Positions 11,905-23,409 of a stretch of DNA of 64,000 nt are shown piece by piece. Both the position numbers and the translations under genes were made by a program. Source of the stretch: Ananas comosus. Taxonomy: Eukaryota > Streptophyta > Magnoliopsida > Poales > Bromeliaceae. The notes beneath the pieces are model-generated. The model did no database searches. It was given only the letters and a program-made list of their open reading frames with translations, and had not been told where the DNA came from. Numbering within the stretch: position 1 is the first letter of the stretch; each line of letters begins with the position of its first letter. The stretch is from the NCBI RefSeq assembly GCF_001540865.1, contig NC_033638.1, positions 3,801,029 through 3,865,028 on the forward strand, read 5' to 3'.

Positions 11905-13828
11905 TGAGTTCATTCTTATGCCTCAAGTTTAGCATGATAATAAACATGTAAAGTTACTAATCTATCATAATCAAGTATATCCAAGGAGTATACTAGTATG
12001 CTCTAAACATGACCATCATAAATATAAATATGCATGAAGCATAGTTCACAAGTATACCACTATATCCAACAAGTGTAATAATATGCCCAACCGATACCTA
12101 CTATCAAGTAGAAATTATCACTTAGTTGTTTATATGCCATTTTCCATTTCCAATCTAGAACCTACACAAGTGTAGTCCTTTTTGTGCCGCCTAATGGCCC
12201 CGGGTAGTCCAGCATTTCTCTAGGAATGTGACTGTCCCACGGTGACCCGTAGGCCCTTAATCCCGCACGGACGAGCATATGTAGCGTAGGCCAACTCCGA
12301 AGTGCCGGCTTGTAAGGAGCGACCCTCACAAGAATGTGCGAATGAGCACAAATGGCAAGCAAGCATAGTCATTATCTCAAGCGTAGTATACACACTAGCA
12401 ACCCAAAGATCTAGTTCTTGTCCAAATGTAAGGTTCCACCATTTACTAAGTCTAATGCCACTTTATGACATTATGGTTTATTATGTCAACATCTATTCCA
12501 AGTTCAATGCCACTTTATGACATTATATAATCTCTATGTTTAGTACATGTCCGTTGTTCTCAAACAAATAAAAGCCTGTCATTTCACTACATATAACATG
12601 ATTTCTAACATATCATGAAAATGCCACACACTAGCATGAGTACTATAAACATATCTCCCTACTACATAGGGATGAAAAGACATGATACATAACATATGCA
12701 TTTAAAGCCTTCTAAAATTCAACTATGCTCTATCTAGCACGAATATGCATAATTTTCTATTTTACAACATAGAAGAGAGCATAGGGCGGAGTTCACCCAT
12801 TTCGGTGAGGTCAAACCCACCAAGAACTCCCCGGATCCCCTTCGTTCGCGCCAACAAAGATGTCCCCAAGTCTCCTAGCACCCTAGAGAAAATTCTAAGA
12901 GGGTTAAACGAAATGAATGAACATCCCACGCGTTCATTTTTAACCAACCCAAGAAAAGGGCAAACCTCACCTAGAATGGTGAAAAACTCTCACAAACTCC
13001 AAATGAAAGCTAGAGCCCTTCAAATCCAACCCTAAGGAAGGTTCAACACCTATCAATTAAGCCCCAAAAGCCTCAAATCAAAAATTTCCAAATAAAACCC
13101 TAGATTCTCATTTCTAAGTTTTCATCTCAAGAAACCTACCAAAACAAGAATCAAATGAGGGATTAAGATTACTAACCTCACTAGAAGCTCCAAATCAAGC
13201 TAGAGATGAGCTAGGGTTGAAGATCCTCCTTCAAACAAGCTCCAATCAAAGCTTCAATGCTTCTCTAATGGTGGAAAGTCACCAAAATGCAAAAAAGAAC
13301 AAAAAGGAGAGATTAATCTCCAAATCCCAAGCAAAAAGAGAAGGAAAAATCATGGAAAAATGGAGAGGAACTCATCTCTCCCTTTCTCTGGTTGCAGCAC
13401 AAAAGAACCCCTCAAAGGGGTGGGGTGCTATTTAAAGAGAAGCTACAATCTCAAAACGACCCCTCAAAAACATGTAGACTGTAGTCTGCACTGTGTACCG
13501 GTAACACGGGATAGGGTACCGGTACCAGGCAGCACCTCGCGCAAACCCGAGCCTCAGGTTGACGAAAAACACACTGCGTACCGGTACCATTGCGATGCAG
13601 TACCGGTACTAGGCCGATGCGGTACCGATACTCTGGCCCGCAGAGTCAACCCGAAAGCAGCTCAAATTCCTCATTTTGGAGATTTTGGCGCTAAGTTTTC
13701 ACCCTCACTCCTCGGGATGTGAGTCATAGGTCGGAACATAGTCGACGACCCTCCAGAAACCTTAGAAAAGCTCAAAACACAGCTCAGACACTCAAACCTT
13801 GCAATTTGCGAAAGTCCAGTGTGTTACA
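11905..13828 (-). mobile_element. LTR-D: partial gypsy LTR inserted at the copia remnant
   Basis: The 5' end is exact at 13828 ('...CAATTTGCGAAAGTCCAGTG' then 'TGTTACA'), matching the G1 LTR end at 24904. Its interior follows the G1 LTR order: 12180-12260 resembles 23255-23345, and 12303-12360 matches 23380-23440, including the conserved hairpin. The 3' part, with the TGTCACGCC terminus, is missing and sequence passes into LTR-A near 11905, so no target duplication can be read. Its body contains clean AT-rich U5-like sequence and no coding content. Confidence 0.7.
13494..13632. repeat. CCGG palindrome array of LTR-D (TACCGGTA type)
   Basis: Five copies: 'GTACCGGTAA', 'GTACCGGTACC' twice, 'GTACCGGTACT' and 'GTACCGATACT', with 'AAACCCGAGCCTCAGG' between them. 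It lies about 195-335 bp from the LTR 5' end. Confidence 0.85.
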
Positions 13829-15540
13829 TTAGTAGGAACCCGATTAAGTATATACAGGGCAATTTTGAGTGCCTCACCTTATAATGATATCAGAAAGGTA
13901 GAATTACTAATCATACTCCTAAGCATATTAATTAATGTGTGGTTCCTTTTTTCAGCAACACTATTTTGATCAGGTGTCCCTGGTATGGTGTACTGTGGAA
14001 TAATTCTGCACTGCTCTAGAATCTTAGCAAAAGGCCTAGAGATTTGATCTTTATCTGTTTATCTACCAAAATATTTACCACTCCTATCTGATCTGACTAC
14101 TTTTATCATTTTCTCGAGTTGATTCTTTACTTCAGCCTTATATGCTTTAAAGGCATCTAATGCTTCAAAATTTTTTTTAAGTAAGTAGAGATAGCCATAT
14201 CGAGAGTACTCATCAATAAATGCGATAAAATATTTATGGCCGGTAATTGAGAGAGAAAGAAGTTCGCATATTTTAGTATTAATCAACTCTAATGTTCCAT
14301 TACATCTTTTAGCTCCTCCAGAGGAGGTTTTTGTCTACTTTTCCTTTATGCAGCCCACACAAGTTCCGAAGTCAGAGAAGTCGAGATCATCTAAAATGCT
14401 TTTTCTAATTAACCTTTGGATTCTCTGTTTCGATATATGTCCCAACCTCTTGTACCATAACATGAATGACCTTTTATTGTTAATGCCATGTTTTGATCCA
14501 ACATTTTTATGCATAGTAAGAAGGATTTCACTATATGAATGATCTAGTGATACTTTATATAGATTATTTTTCAAAACACCAGAGTCAACTATCTGAGATT
14601 TGTAGGATAAAGAAAAAACTTTATTATCAAAACTAAAACTATATCCCAATACAACAAGTTTCGAAATAGAAATTAAATTCTTAAAAGAATTTGAAATATA
14701 AAATATATCTTTTAAATCCAAAATATGACCAGTAGAAAGAACTAATATAAATGTTCCTACAAATTCTACTTTAGTTGGATTTCCTTCAGCTGTATAGTTT
14801 GCGGCTTCATCTTTACTGGATTTTTTGCAGTTCCGAAATCCCTGCACGGAATTCACCACATGGCATGTGGCACAAGAGTCAATCCACCAAGTATTAGATA
14901 AAACAGTAACTAAATGCGACTCATGCATCAAAACCAGAACCTTACCCTTCTTCTGGAGCCATTTCTGATACTTTTGGCAGTTTTTCTTTATATGATCATT
15001 TTTTTTACAAAAGAAGCACTTGGGAATCCAATTACTTGATTGGCCTTGTGAACTAGGTGGAACTTCCTTATTCTTTCTCTTTGAATCATTCTTGCCATTA
15101 CCATTCTTAGAATGCTTTATTTTTCTCTTTTGAGAAACAAAGTTAACTGTATTTTGTTTCTCTTGCATTAATCTGCATTCCCCTTGCACACACGTGGTTA
15201 ATAATTCATTAATTGACTATTTATCTTTATATGTGTTATAAGAGATCTGAAATGGTTTGTATTCAAATGGCAAAGAGTTCAAAATAAAGTGCACTAAGAA
15301 TGAATCAGATATGATTACTTCAAGTGCAGTGAGTGACGGTGCAATATCTCGCATTTCTATAATATGATCGCGAATTAAGCCATTTACGGAGTACTTTATG
15401 GAAGACAGTTTATTCATCAGGGTGCTCTCCAAAGCTTTACTGGGGCTTACAAACTATTTCTCCACAGCATTCCAAAAATCACAAGCTGTCTCACACTCTG
15501 GAATTGAATTCCTGTAATGACTGAGATTTGGCAGTGTAGC
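13829..15540 (-). pseudogene. Ty1/copia gag-protease-integrase remnant
   Basis: Read right to left. About 15470-15217 is copia gag ('LMNKLSS', 'EMRDIAPSL', 'FLVHFILNSLP'). 15189-14335 holds a CCHC zinc knuckle ('CFFCKKNDHIKKNC'), a protease whose catalytic triplet reads DSC ('WWIDSCATCHV') instead of D(S/T)G, and the GAG-pre-integrase domain ('LWYKRLGHISKQ', 'CVGCIKEK'). About 14290-14059 is the integrase core ('FIDEYSRYGYLYLL', 'VRSDRSGKYF'), and 14058-13860 contains 'IPGTPDQN' and 'ILNRVPT'-like pieces. Several stops lie between these blocks (after CIKEK, after KYFGR and within gag). The 3' half (RT, RNase H) is absent beyond LTR-D at 13828, and the N-terminus is cut by the gypsy insertion at 15541; sequence right of 18388 may continue it. 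Confidence 0.88.
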
Positions 15541-15739
15541 TGTCACGCCCCGCGACTGCCAGTTTGGTCGGTTCGGATACGTCAATAGACGCCGAACGGA
15601 CAAGGGGCGCAGGTCGCACGGCCACACCCTCGGTCGCACTTGGTGTCACGATAGGGGACGCAGGTCGCTCTATGCCCGCCTGAGCCGTTGCCGCCTGCTG
15701 TTGCGCCCAGGCCTTCTAGAGCCGCTTAATTTGCTCCTT

Positions 15740-15892
15740 CTAGCATTGCACAGACTCCACATGTTGTCGCACTATTCCCACAAGTGCGGACACCTGCTCG
15801 CGGAGCTCTGCATCACCCCTCACCCTAGACTGTTCGGGGGCCGAACTTGGCTCCTCAAGCCCCGACCTTGTTCGAGGTCTACCACCGGGCAT
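15740..15892 (-). pseudogene. gag N-terminus of the truncated gypsy element
   Basis: The ATG at 15892 starts 'MPGGRPRTRSG', followed by an acidic/helical stretch 'ELREQVSALVGIVRQHVE', typical of the basic and coiled start of Tekay-type gag. The related start in G3 has 'ELREQLATLVGVV'. The frame stops after about 50 codons and the CA and nucleocapsid regions are missing, so this is a relic. Longer open sequence upstream of the ATG is leader. Confidence 0.65.
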
Positions 15893-16224
15893 CGCTTCCT
15901 GAAACGTAACAACCACATTAGTTACTTGGCCTACGACGCTCACATATCGCTGCAAGATACCCAAATAAAACCAAATCAGGCGAAAGTATTCAAGTAAATC
16001 CATTCCCATCCCTAGGCATTATGTCGTCGGCCGCCAACACAACCCCTTGAGTTGAGAACAAATATCAACTTGGATTAGTCCCTAATTATCCTTAGAGATA
16101 TACTACCAACCGACCCAAACCGTTTTGCTTTCGCTTTAAGTCGATTCCACGTCGCTCACGTACCTAAATCCTTAAGGTTTCCATCCTAAGGTTCCTAGGT
16201 CCATCCTATACTTTCACTTTTCAT

Positions 16225-16236
16225 GCTCTAATACCA
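16225..16236 (-). promoter_or_regulatory. Primer-binding site (initiator tRNA-Met, one mismatch)
   Basis: Minus strand 'TGGTATTAGAGC', seven bases inside the 5' LTR, differs by one base from the 'TGGTATCAGAGC' complement of the tRNA-iMet 3' end present in G1, G2 and G3. Confidence 0.8.
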
Positions 16237-18099
16237 TCTTATCTATCACGGCCCGCGACCGCCAGTTTGGTCAGTTTGGGTATGTCAACAGACGTCGAAT
16301 AGACAGCACCTCCCTTGTCCGCCCAAGGCTCAACCCAACTATCAACATGTATAACAATTTGTGCAACGGAAATTTAGATATACATGGCTTGCACGAGGGC
16401 AAACAACAACCAAACAAGTGAAAGTACTACTACTATTCCATTCACACATGTATCTTAATTACATTTAACCAAATACAAGTATACCATAGTTTACATCCAT
16501 TTTTCCAAATACATCACACATCGCTTACATCAAAAACATGTGCCATTTACATCACTTATACATTTCCATTTCACCACACCTATCATCACATACCAAGAGA
16601 TGAAACAAGGGTACTACTAATGCACGGGTGTCCGCTACCTAGGGCGCTATGCCCTTGCCGCGATCCTCAACCGCCTCGCTCGGGCCCGAAACTGTAAAAA
16701 TGGTAGGGTGAGAAGTACAAGAAGTTTCCAGTGGGTTCGACCGCCGACCCTACCGACTTTCCCACTAGGTCTAAACAAGTATAAGTAGAAGATAAACAAA
16801 TAGATAGATAGCCATTTCTAAACAAATGCAGCTACTATGCCTGAACAAGATAATAACCAATATATATGATGCTCATGATGCATGCCGATTGCCATTACCA
16901 ATACCCAATCCTTTTGGCTAACCCGTAGGTTTAGTCTCAAAACTCACCAACCAAATCCCTAAAATCGGGGAGATATTTACTACGACACGACGGGACCGTC
17001 TTCTGGGGAGATACTCGCTACGACCCAATGATAACCACTCCGGAGCTCATCGCCCAAGGGGGAGCGACCGCCCTCAAGCATAAGACTATAGGTGAGTATG
17101 ATCCAATCCACAACCATGAGGATGCCATGTCCACTAATGCCACAACACACAAAGCGTTCCATTCACTAGCATTCAATGCCACAAGGTGCTATTTCAATCA
17201 TTTGTCACAATGTTACAATATTTTCTATCTTGGTTAGGTTCATGTCTCAATTCATACATGTATAGGGTTCACAAATGTCCAATGTTCCATTGCCAACTCA
17301 TATGCATCTTTATACTAAAAGCATGCAAGAAGTACCAACAAATTACCATTTAACCCTATAATGCATGAATCCTACATATACACATACATGCAAATGGTGA
17401 CTTAGACATAAAGAGAAATCCAACTGTTTCGGACAGCACCACCCACCTCGTAGGGATGCTAAGGTGCTAGAATCCAAGTTTCCTAATTTACAATGGCCAC
17501 TTTTCCCCGACCCACGACAAACGAAGCCGAAACGGGGTTTTTCTCAATATCTCAACGTAGACTTATCGGAATTCCAATCCGAGTCTCCCAACGCGTCGGT
17601 TTTTGCTCCAATTAGGGCTACAAGATATCAATTTCATCTTAGACCTCATAACCAAGAAAACCCTAATTTCAAGCCTAGGGTTTTCACAACCAACAAATAC
17701 CGAATTTTCTTGGAGATTCATAGTTTAACCTAGCATATCATCTTCTAGAAACCACAACTAGAAGGGATTTAGCCAAACCCTAACTAATATTCACATAAAC
17801 TCACCTCAAGTTCTAGCTTTCTCCTCAACCCCTTACACAAGAGCTAGCTTCTTCCTCAAGCAAGATTCCTTCTCCTCCAACTCTACCCTTGGAGCAAACC
17901 CTAGAGAGAGGAAGAGAGAAAGAGAGAGTAGAGAGAGAGAGAAGCTTTTAGAGAGTGAGAGCTTTTCTTCTCTTTGTTCTCATATAAGGGGAAAGGGACT
18001 TAGAGCTTAAAACTTATGCAAGAAGCCTTCCCCATGACAATTGCACTTAGGCCCCTCACAAAAATACTATTCTGGACCACCCAGACTTTCTGCGTGTAC

Positions 18100-18200
18100 G
18101 GGGTCCGGACCCTGCACTTAGGGTCCGGACCCCGAGAGCAAATTTCCACAGTTTCGTAACTAGGGTCCGGACCTTGCTGCCAGGGTCCGGACCCCGAGAG
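18100..18200. repeat. CCGG palindrome array, TCCGGA type
   Basis: 'GGGGTCCGGACCC', 'AGGGTCCGGACCCC', 'GGGTCCGGACC' and 'AGGGTCCGGACCCC', two of them followed by the identical tail 'GAGAGCAAA'. It is 190-290 bp from the 5' LTR end. Same position as the ACCGGT arrays of other LTRs but with the inner bases changed, keeping the palindrome. Confidence 0.85.
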
Positions 18201-18388
18201 CAAAACATGCTCAAACAAATCCAATTTTTCCAGATTTGCTCTCTAAGCTCTCCAAGGTCCCCACACCCTATCCAAATCATTCCGAAACATTCGGAACGTC
18301 TCACGGGCCTCACCATCCCAGCCAACACCACACTCCGGTCAAATTGACTGAAGTTCGGTACGTCCTACCGAAATTTCGGTATGTTACA

Positions 18389-21300
18389 GTAGCTAAACTC
18401 TTTGTTGATGATGTTTTTGTGTGTAATTTAATTACATAACCACTCGTCAAGTTTTAGAAGAAAACGAGTTAGAATGGAAAAGTTATGCGACCTTTACTAA
18501 TCACATAAAGTGAATAGTAACTTCGATTTTCAGGAGAGGCCAATCAGTGGATATGGCTTTTGGTGCGTATTGGACTCCGTTCATAGTGATCCAATAGCTC
18601 AATTTCGATGGTTCGACTATCCTGGACCCAATGGCACTGACGGATCTGGATTTGATGCACAGTTTTCGAGAAAAAGGGAGTTTATTGGATTTACACATAT
18701 ATTTAGGTGTGGTTTTTGGAAAATTGGAGAGTGGATTGGTTTCGTCGCGAATCTGTGACCAAAACAGGTGAAACAAAATCGTAGTTTTGATGCCCCGGTC
18801 GTGTTGAATGCAATGATGTAACCCGTTCGAAAATTTGACGGACGAAGCGCTAGATATCACGCGTTTATCGAGAAAGGGTGAAATTGATCATTTTCGTATT
18901 TCGCGCGAAACCCCTTATATTTTATGCGCGAAATTTTATGAAACTTCACGGGTCGTGGCATGAGGTTGTCATACATTCATGGCCAGGGTCTCGACTAAAA
19001 ATGTTGTGGTTTGAGGGAGTTTCGCGCGATTTACTCAATGCTATAAAAGGGAGTTTCTAGGGTTTCATCATGGAAACCCTAACCCTAGCCTCCAATACCC
19101 TTAGCTGAGCCCTAGCCATCGATCCCCTCCTCTTGCTTAGCTCCTTGCGTGTTGCCGCCGTCGCCGACCAGTCCCAGCCGGTCAGAGTGGTTGCGAAGCT
19201 TTCCATCTCCATCTCCATCTCCCTCTCTTTCTGTCAGGTTGGAGAAGAAGCACTGGGCAGTATTGCCTCCTTTGCTTGCCGCCGGCGTCGCCCCGACCCC
19301 AGCCGAGGCTTCCCCGGCCGTCGCACCCCCACCGTGCGCCGCTGCAGCCCTGGCAGCCTGCAGCCAGGCTGGACGAGCTCAGGCCAAGGGATCTTCAGCT
19401 CCCTCCCCTCGCGCCTCCGCCGCCAGAGGCCGCCCCTGCCGCCTCCCCTAGAGCCCCGACGACCTCCGCCGTCGACCGTAGAAGCCCCGAGCGCCGTTGC
19501 GCCATTGCTGCCAACCCGCGGCCAGCCCTTGATGGGTGTCACCGAGCCTTGCCGCGCCGTCGCCTCGGCACTGACCGCCGTCTCTGCCTCCTCTTTTCGG
19601 TTCCAGAGGATGGCCGGGCCTCTTCCTTGCTTGCTCCGGCCATCGCCGTGGCCGAAGAAGCGAGCTGAGCCCGAGATGGGGCCGTGCGGGCTCGACCTCT
19701 CCCCGCGCTGCTACCGCCGCTTCCCGCCGCCAGCCGGCGTGAGCGCCGGTTCTCCCCGGTCGACCGCACCCGGTTGCCACCGGCGCTCCCGCCGCCGGAG
19801 ACCCGTGCCGGTCGGGCTAGAGCCAAGCTCCTCATCAACCCGTGCGGCTAAGGCATCATTGCCCGCCGCCGCCGCCGCCTCCCGTCGCCGGCCGACGCGC
19901 ACCCCAGCCTCCCTCCGTCGCCCGCACCTACCTACCGCCTGCGCACCCGCTGCACGGCAGCCGCCGGCCGTGCCATGGCCCCCCCATTGCCCGGTGAGCT
20001 TTATTTTAGCCTATTTGTGCACTGTTTGGGGTTGCCTTCACTGTTCCGGCGACCCAGGGCTGTTCCGATGCCTCCAGAGGTGAGCACAGTGATCTTCGGT
20101 CAATGCTGATCGCAATGTTTACCTCATTTAGGGTCAACGAGCCCCAGATGAGTGAATTAGAAGTGTTTTAGGTTCTCCGCGCAGGGTTTGCTAAACTTCG
20201 GGTTGCTCCGGGGCCTCCCACAGTGGACGGTTGTGCTTCGAATCATAAGCACGGCCTCCGACACGTCGAGACCTGTCAGTACATGTCTCGACCAATCTCG
20301 AAAGCCCTCGGTTTGCAGTATCGAGTCAAAAAACCCCGCAAATCACATAAAATAATGCGATTTTACGTATTAGTGGGGACTTTTGTGCAATTGTGCACTT
20401 CGCAGGTGCTGTGGGCAGTACCAGTGGGTTACGAGTGACCTCTGGACTGATTGTCCAACGTCTGATGCCTTTCGTGGAAATTAATTATCGATTTCGGTGC
20501 GTTTTCCAGCGAAATTTGCCAGCAAAATGCGATTTCGATTCAGATTGCATCCGACAATGTTAGAATGCCCTGAGCTTTGTCGCTGAGCCTTGTTGGCTGG
20601 TCACAATAGTCATCTCGAGAGTTCGGAGGTGACTGGTGAGCGACGGTGGGTTCCGGGGTCAAAATTGACACTTTCGGAAACCCGGATCCGAACGATTTTT
20701 CGATGATAATTGTTTGGATGTGTGATCTTGTGTTTGCTGCCAAGACATCCAAAATGATGTGTTTTGTGGCAGCAGTGACTCATGGGCAAGTCGGTGACTT
20801 CCGGGACACTTCATGGGTCCCGGCGGAGTCCCGATGCGATTTTCGCGACTTCCAGCGAGTTACGATAATCAGTTTTGGGAAACCGATTCTCGTGGGTTTA
20901 ATTGTGGGATTGTGAGTTTAGTATTATATATATGTGGGTTGGTTTCTAACCCGGTAGACCCTCTGTAGGTCCAGTTGGCGATCTTCCACAGTCGGGAGAC
21001 AGGCACTTTATTCTTACAGGTAGGTACTTCGACCCGAAGTCGGTACAATGATGCACGCTCGGTAACATCTTCTTTCCCTTTTTCCTGTTATTACCCTGCA
21101 TATATATTATGTTGAGCTTAGCACCTTTGTTATTCCTTTTCGCTCTACTTGGTGGTTTTCATGTCTAGCATCATGAGTAGGAGTAGAGCAGGTTCATGAT
21201 TACATGTAAGATCGGTGACCTAGTCGGTCGGTTCTTGTATCTCGTACTGTAACCTATTCGGTCGGTTTACTGCATCTATTATTATGACCTACTTCGTTGG

Positions 21301-22400
21301 TTGGACTACTTGGTGACTTATATGGTCGGTATACCCTGAGGGGTAGGATTGTCGGCTAGTTGCCGACGGTTGGCTATTGAGCATATCAGCATTGATCGCC
21401 CGAGACTCGTTCGCATTTCACGAACGCCAGCGGTCTGATCCACCGCAAGAGGGTGTTCTTTTTCGAAAAATTGGTTCGGGGTGCCAACCCGTGAGCCTAG
21501 CGGTCTAGGCTGGGTCATATGCAGGTAGAGTGACAGTGGCATAGGCCTGAGGTCTACGGACCGATAAGGCAGGTTTCAGATTCGGTATTTTTGGATCTAC
21601 CAGTTGATGCATACATACAGTAGCGGTAGTTATTTATTTATAAATCTCGTTCCTTTATTTATCGTTGCTACTGTATTACCTTTACCCATACCTTTCTTTA
21701 TTCTCCTTGACTGGTGAGTATCCCTCGCCCTCGTCGGATTGTGGTATCCACTGGGAGGGAAGACATGTGTACATGTTCTCATCCCCCACCCCCTTTCAGG
21801 TGACATTGCTGGTCCAAGTCGGGACGGTACGCGAGGCGCGTGATTAGTGGTCGTAGAGCTTTTGACCTGGTCCATCGGTTTAGTCCCTACCTTAGACACT
21901 TTATAGTTCAGTGGTTTCATTTAAAAAATGTTCATGGCTTTATGAAGTTAATTAAAGTACTCATGATTTTCATGTAAACTATTGGAAATGGTTTTCTACC
22001 CCTCGTGTTAGCATTTTAAAGGAAAAGGTTTCCGTGTGGGAAACGATTTAAAAAGACTTTCTAGTTTCATAATTCTTAGCATTTCAAAATGAGTTTTCGG
22101 ATGGGAACGTTTTAAACTAATAGATGTGGATTTATGAAGAAAACATTGCAATCTTGTGATTGAATAAATGTGAATGAATTTATGTGATGTGGTGAATGTA
22201 TATGGTTGTTTATATACTGTGATTGTATCTTGTACTTGTGCGACGCCGTGCAAATACAGGGGAGACTCTGTCCGTGTGAACAGTGGACTTCTTGTATTTG
22301 TAGCGGATCTGACATCCCTTAGGGTCAAGGTTTTAAAAACAAAAAAAATTGGACACTTCCGCATTGGTTTTAAATCCAAAAGGGACCACAGGGTGTGACA
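18389..22400 (+). mobile_element. LTR-F: long + strand gypsy-type LTR remnant
   Basis: Ends at 22400 in 'CACAGGGTGTGACA', the usual 3' terminus; there is no PBS after it, so it is a solo or 3' LTR. A TATA box (19042) is followed by a GC-rich leader (19.1-20.0 kb) and a less GC-rich tail. The start is not certain: after the GTAGC duplication, 18389-18430 could be copia flank, and sequence such as 'AAAACGAGTTAGAATGG' (18452) is already LTR-like. An open frame at 19133-20083 translates to Pro/Arg/Ala-rich low-complexity sequence and is not called a gene. A relative lies inverted at 2.0-3.1 kb. Confidence 0.6.
19042..19048 (+). promoter_or_regulatory. TATA box of LTR-F
   Basis: 'CTATAAAAGGG' is followed about 30 bp later by 'GGGTTTCATCATGGAAACCC' (an inverted repeat) and CCCTAACCC-type leader sequence. 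Spacing fits a Pol II LTR promoter. Confidence 0.6.
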
Positions 22401-22455
22401 ATTTCGAATGTTTTTACCGACACGCACTTTCATCTGCATTAAACTAAATTGATTA
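22401..22455. other. Flank between LTR-F and G1
   Basis: Short spacer. The last five bases, GATTA (22451-22455), should be the G1 target duplication; the partner copy is not recoverable because the G1 5' LTR is truncated. Confidence 0.5.
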
Positions 22456-23385
22456 TGTCACGCCCTGGGGCCCAGCGGAAGCCCGCCCGGCGCGTGCCCA
22501 GACCCGTCATATGTCTAAAACATACAAGGCGTCTAGAACAAAGCGATAAATAAAGCAATAATACGAAGAGATCTAGCGATATCAGAGCAAAGTATATCTA
22601 TAAGCTACAATAAGGGAAAAGAACATAAGGCTAAATCCACTATGTAGAAACATAAAGTAATACAATAGGCGTCCCAAATACAAGAGCTAAACAAGGTACA
22701 TAGGTGGTCTCTACACATGGTACAAAACCTCTCTCTCGAAAAAATACAAAAAAGAGAGTAACCACCTAGGAGCAAAAGCAAGCTCCGCTATCTATCAAGC
22801 TAGGCGACACCCTTGCTGCGATCCCGTGCCTCTGCCGGTGCCAAAGGCTCTGAAAAGGAAACATAGAAACAGGGGCGTGAGAACTATTAAATAATAGTTC
22901 CCAGTGGGCAATTACTGACTTCAGTGAAATGCGCCACTAAGCCCAGAAGCTACAAAAAGGGGGGTCAGTAAACAAGTAGGAGTAAGAGCGATATGTACAA
23001 CAGGTAAATAAACATGAATACTTGCTACCACAAGATGTCTCTACTTAGCATGATTTAGCATAAGTAAGAAAGCTATTCTACCGAGAATACGAGCGAATAT
23101 GCAACCAATATAAAGTCCACAATGTAATAGTAAAATGTCCAGTTTACTATTCTAGTCAATATCCACATGTCATGATGAATGCTCAAAGTCAAATCTGAAG
23201 AGACCTGCCCGAAGGCCGTCTGGCGCTGAAACCCACCCATAGGCTGTCTGGCCGTTGCTGAGCCTAATGGCCCCGTGGTAGTCAACATCCCTACCTTAGG
23301 GATGAGCCTAGCCCACGGCAATCCACTTCGGCGCCCAATCCCGCACGGCGAATAGGTATCGCGATGGCTATCTCCGAAGTGCCGG

Positions 23386-23409
23386 CTTGTAGGGAGCGAC
23401 CCTCACAAG
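23386..23409 (-). other. Conserved hairpin in G1 LTR transcript (3' LTR copy)
   Basis: Minus sense: stem CTTGT / ACAAG and inner stem AGGG / CCCT around the loop TCGCT. The second LTR carries the same hairpin at 32227-32250. Equivalents: 4292-4316 (LTR-B), 6325-6349 (LTR-A), 12309-12332 (LTR-D), 61556-61579 (G3). Confidence 0.55.

Larger units (their letters stand above)
3096..11905 (-). mobile_element. LTR-A: gypsy LTR interrupted by LTR-B and LTR-C
   Basis: The 3' end (minus sense) is at 3096, where the + strand reads 'TGTTATGCCCCGCAACCGCC', a variant of the 'TGTCACGCCCCGCG' terminus seen in the other LTRs. Its body is 3096-3613, 6108-7309 and 11460-about 11905, roughly 2.2 kb once the inserts are removed. 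Sequence runs on across both inserts: '...AGGTCTAAGTAGGCATAAGTAG' before LTR-B and 'ACTATGCCTCAACAA' after it follow the same order as 16765-16850 of another LTR. It contains a conserved hairpin at 6325-6349, a TATA box split by LTR-C, and a CCGG palindrome array at 11538-11877. Its 5' terminus is missing at a junction with LTR-D near 11905. Confidence 0.7.
15541..18388 (-). mobile_element. Truncated gypsy element with target-site duplication GTAGC
   Basis: Both outer ends are LTR ends ('TGTCACGCCCCGCGACTG' at 15541; '...TCGGTATGTTACA' at 18388) flanked by GTAGC (15536-15540 and 18389-18393). In minus sense the order is a 5' LTR 18388-16244 (2145 bp; inner end mutated to 'TATCACGGCCC'), the PBS, a leader, the start of gag (15892-15740), then an abrupt jump to about 60 bp of 3' LTR terminus (15603-15541). 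All of pol and most of the 3' LTR were deleted. It lies inside copia gag. Confidence 0.85.

Noticed and set aside
19133..20083. 316-codon open frame after a TATA box
   Set aside because: Pro/Ala/Arg-rich low-complexity translation of a GC-rich LTR leader, with equally long frames on the other strand and no domain or conserved start.
3091..22405. ATTTC left of LTR-A and right of LTR-F as a shared target duplication
   Set aside because: The two belong to different LTRs in opposite orientation; a 5-bp match is likely chance.
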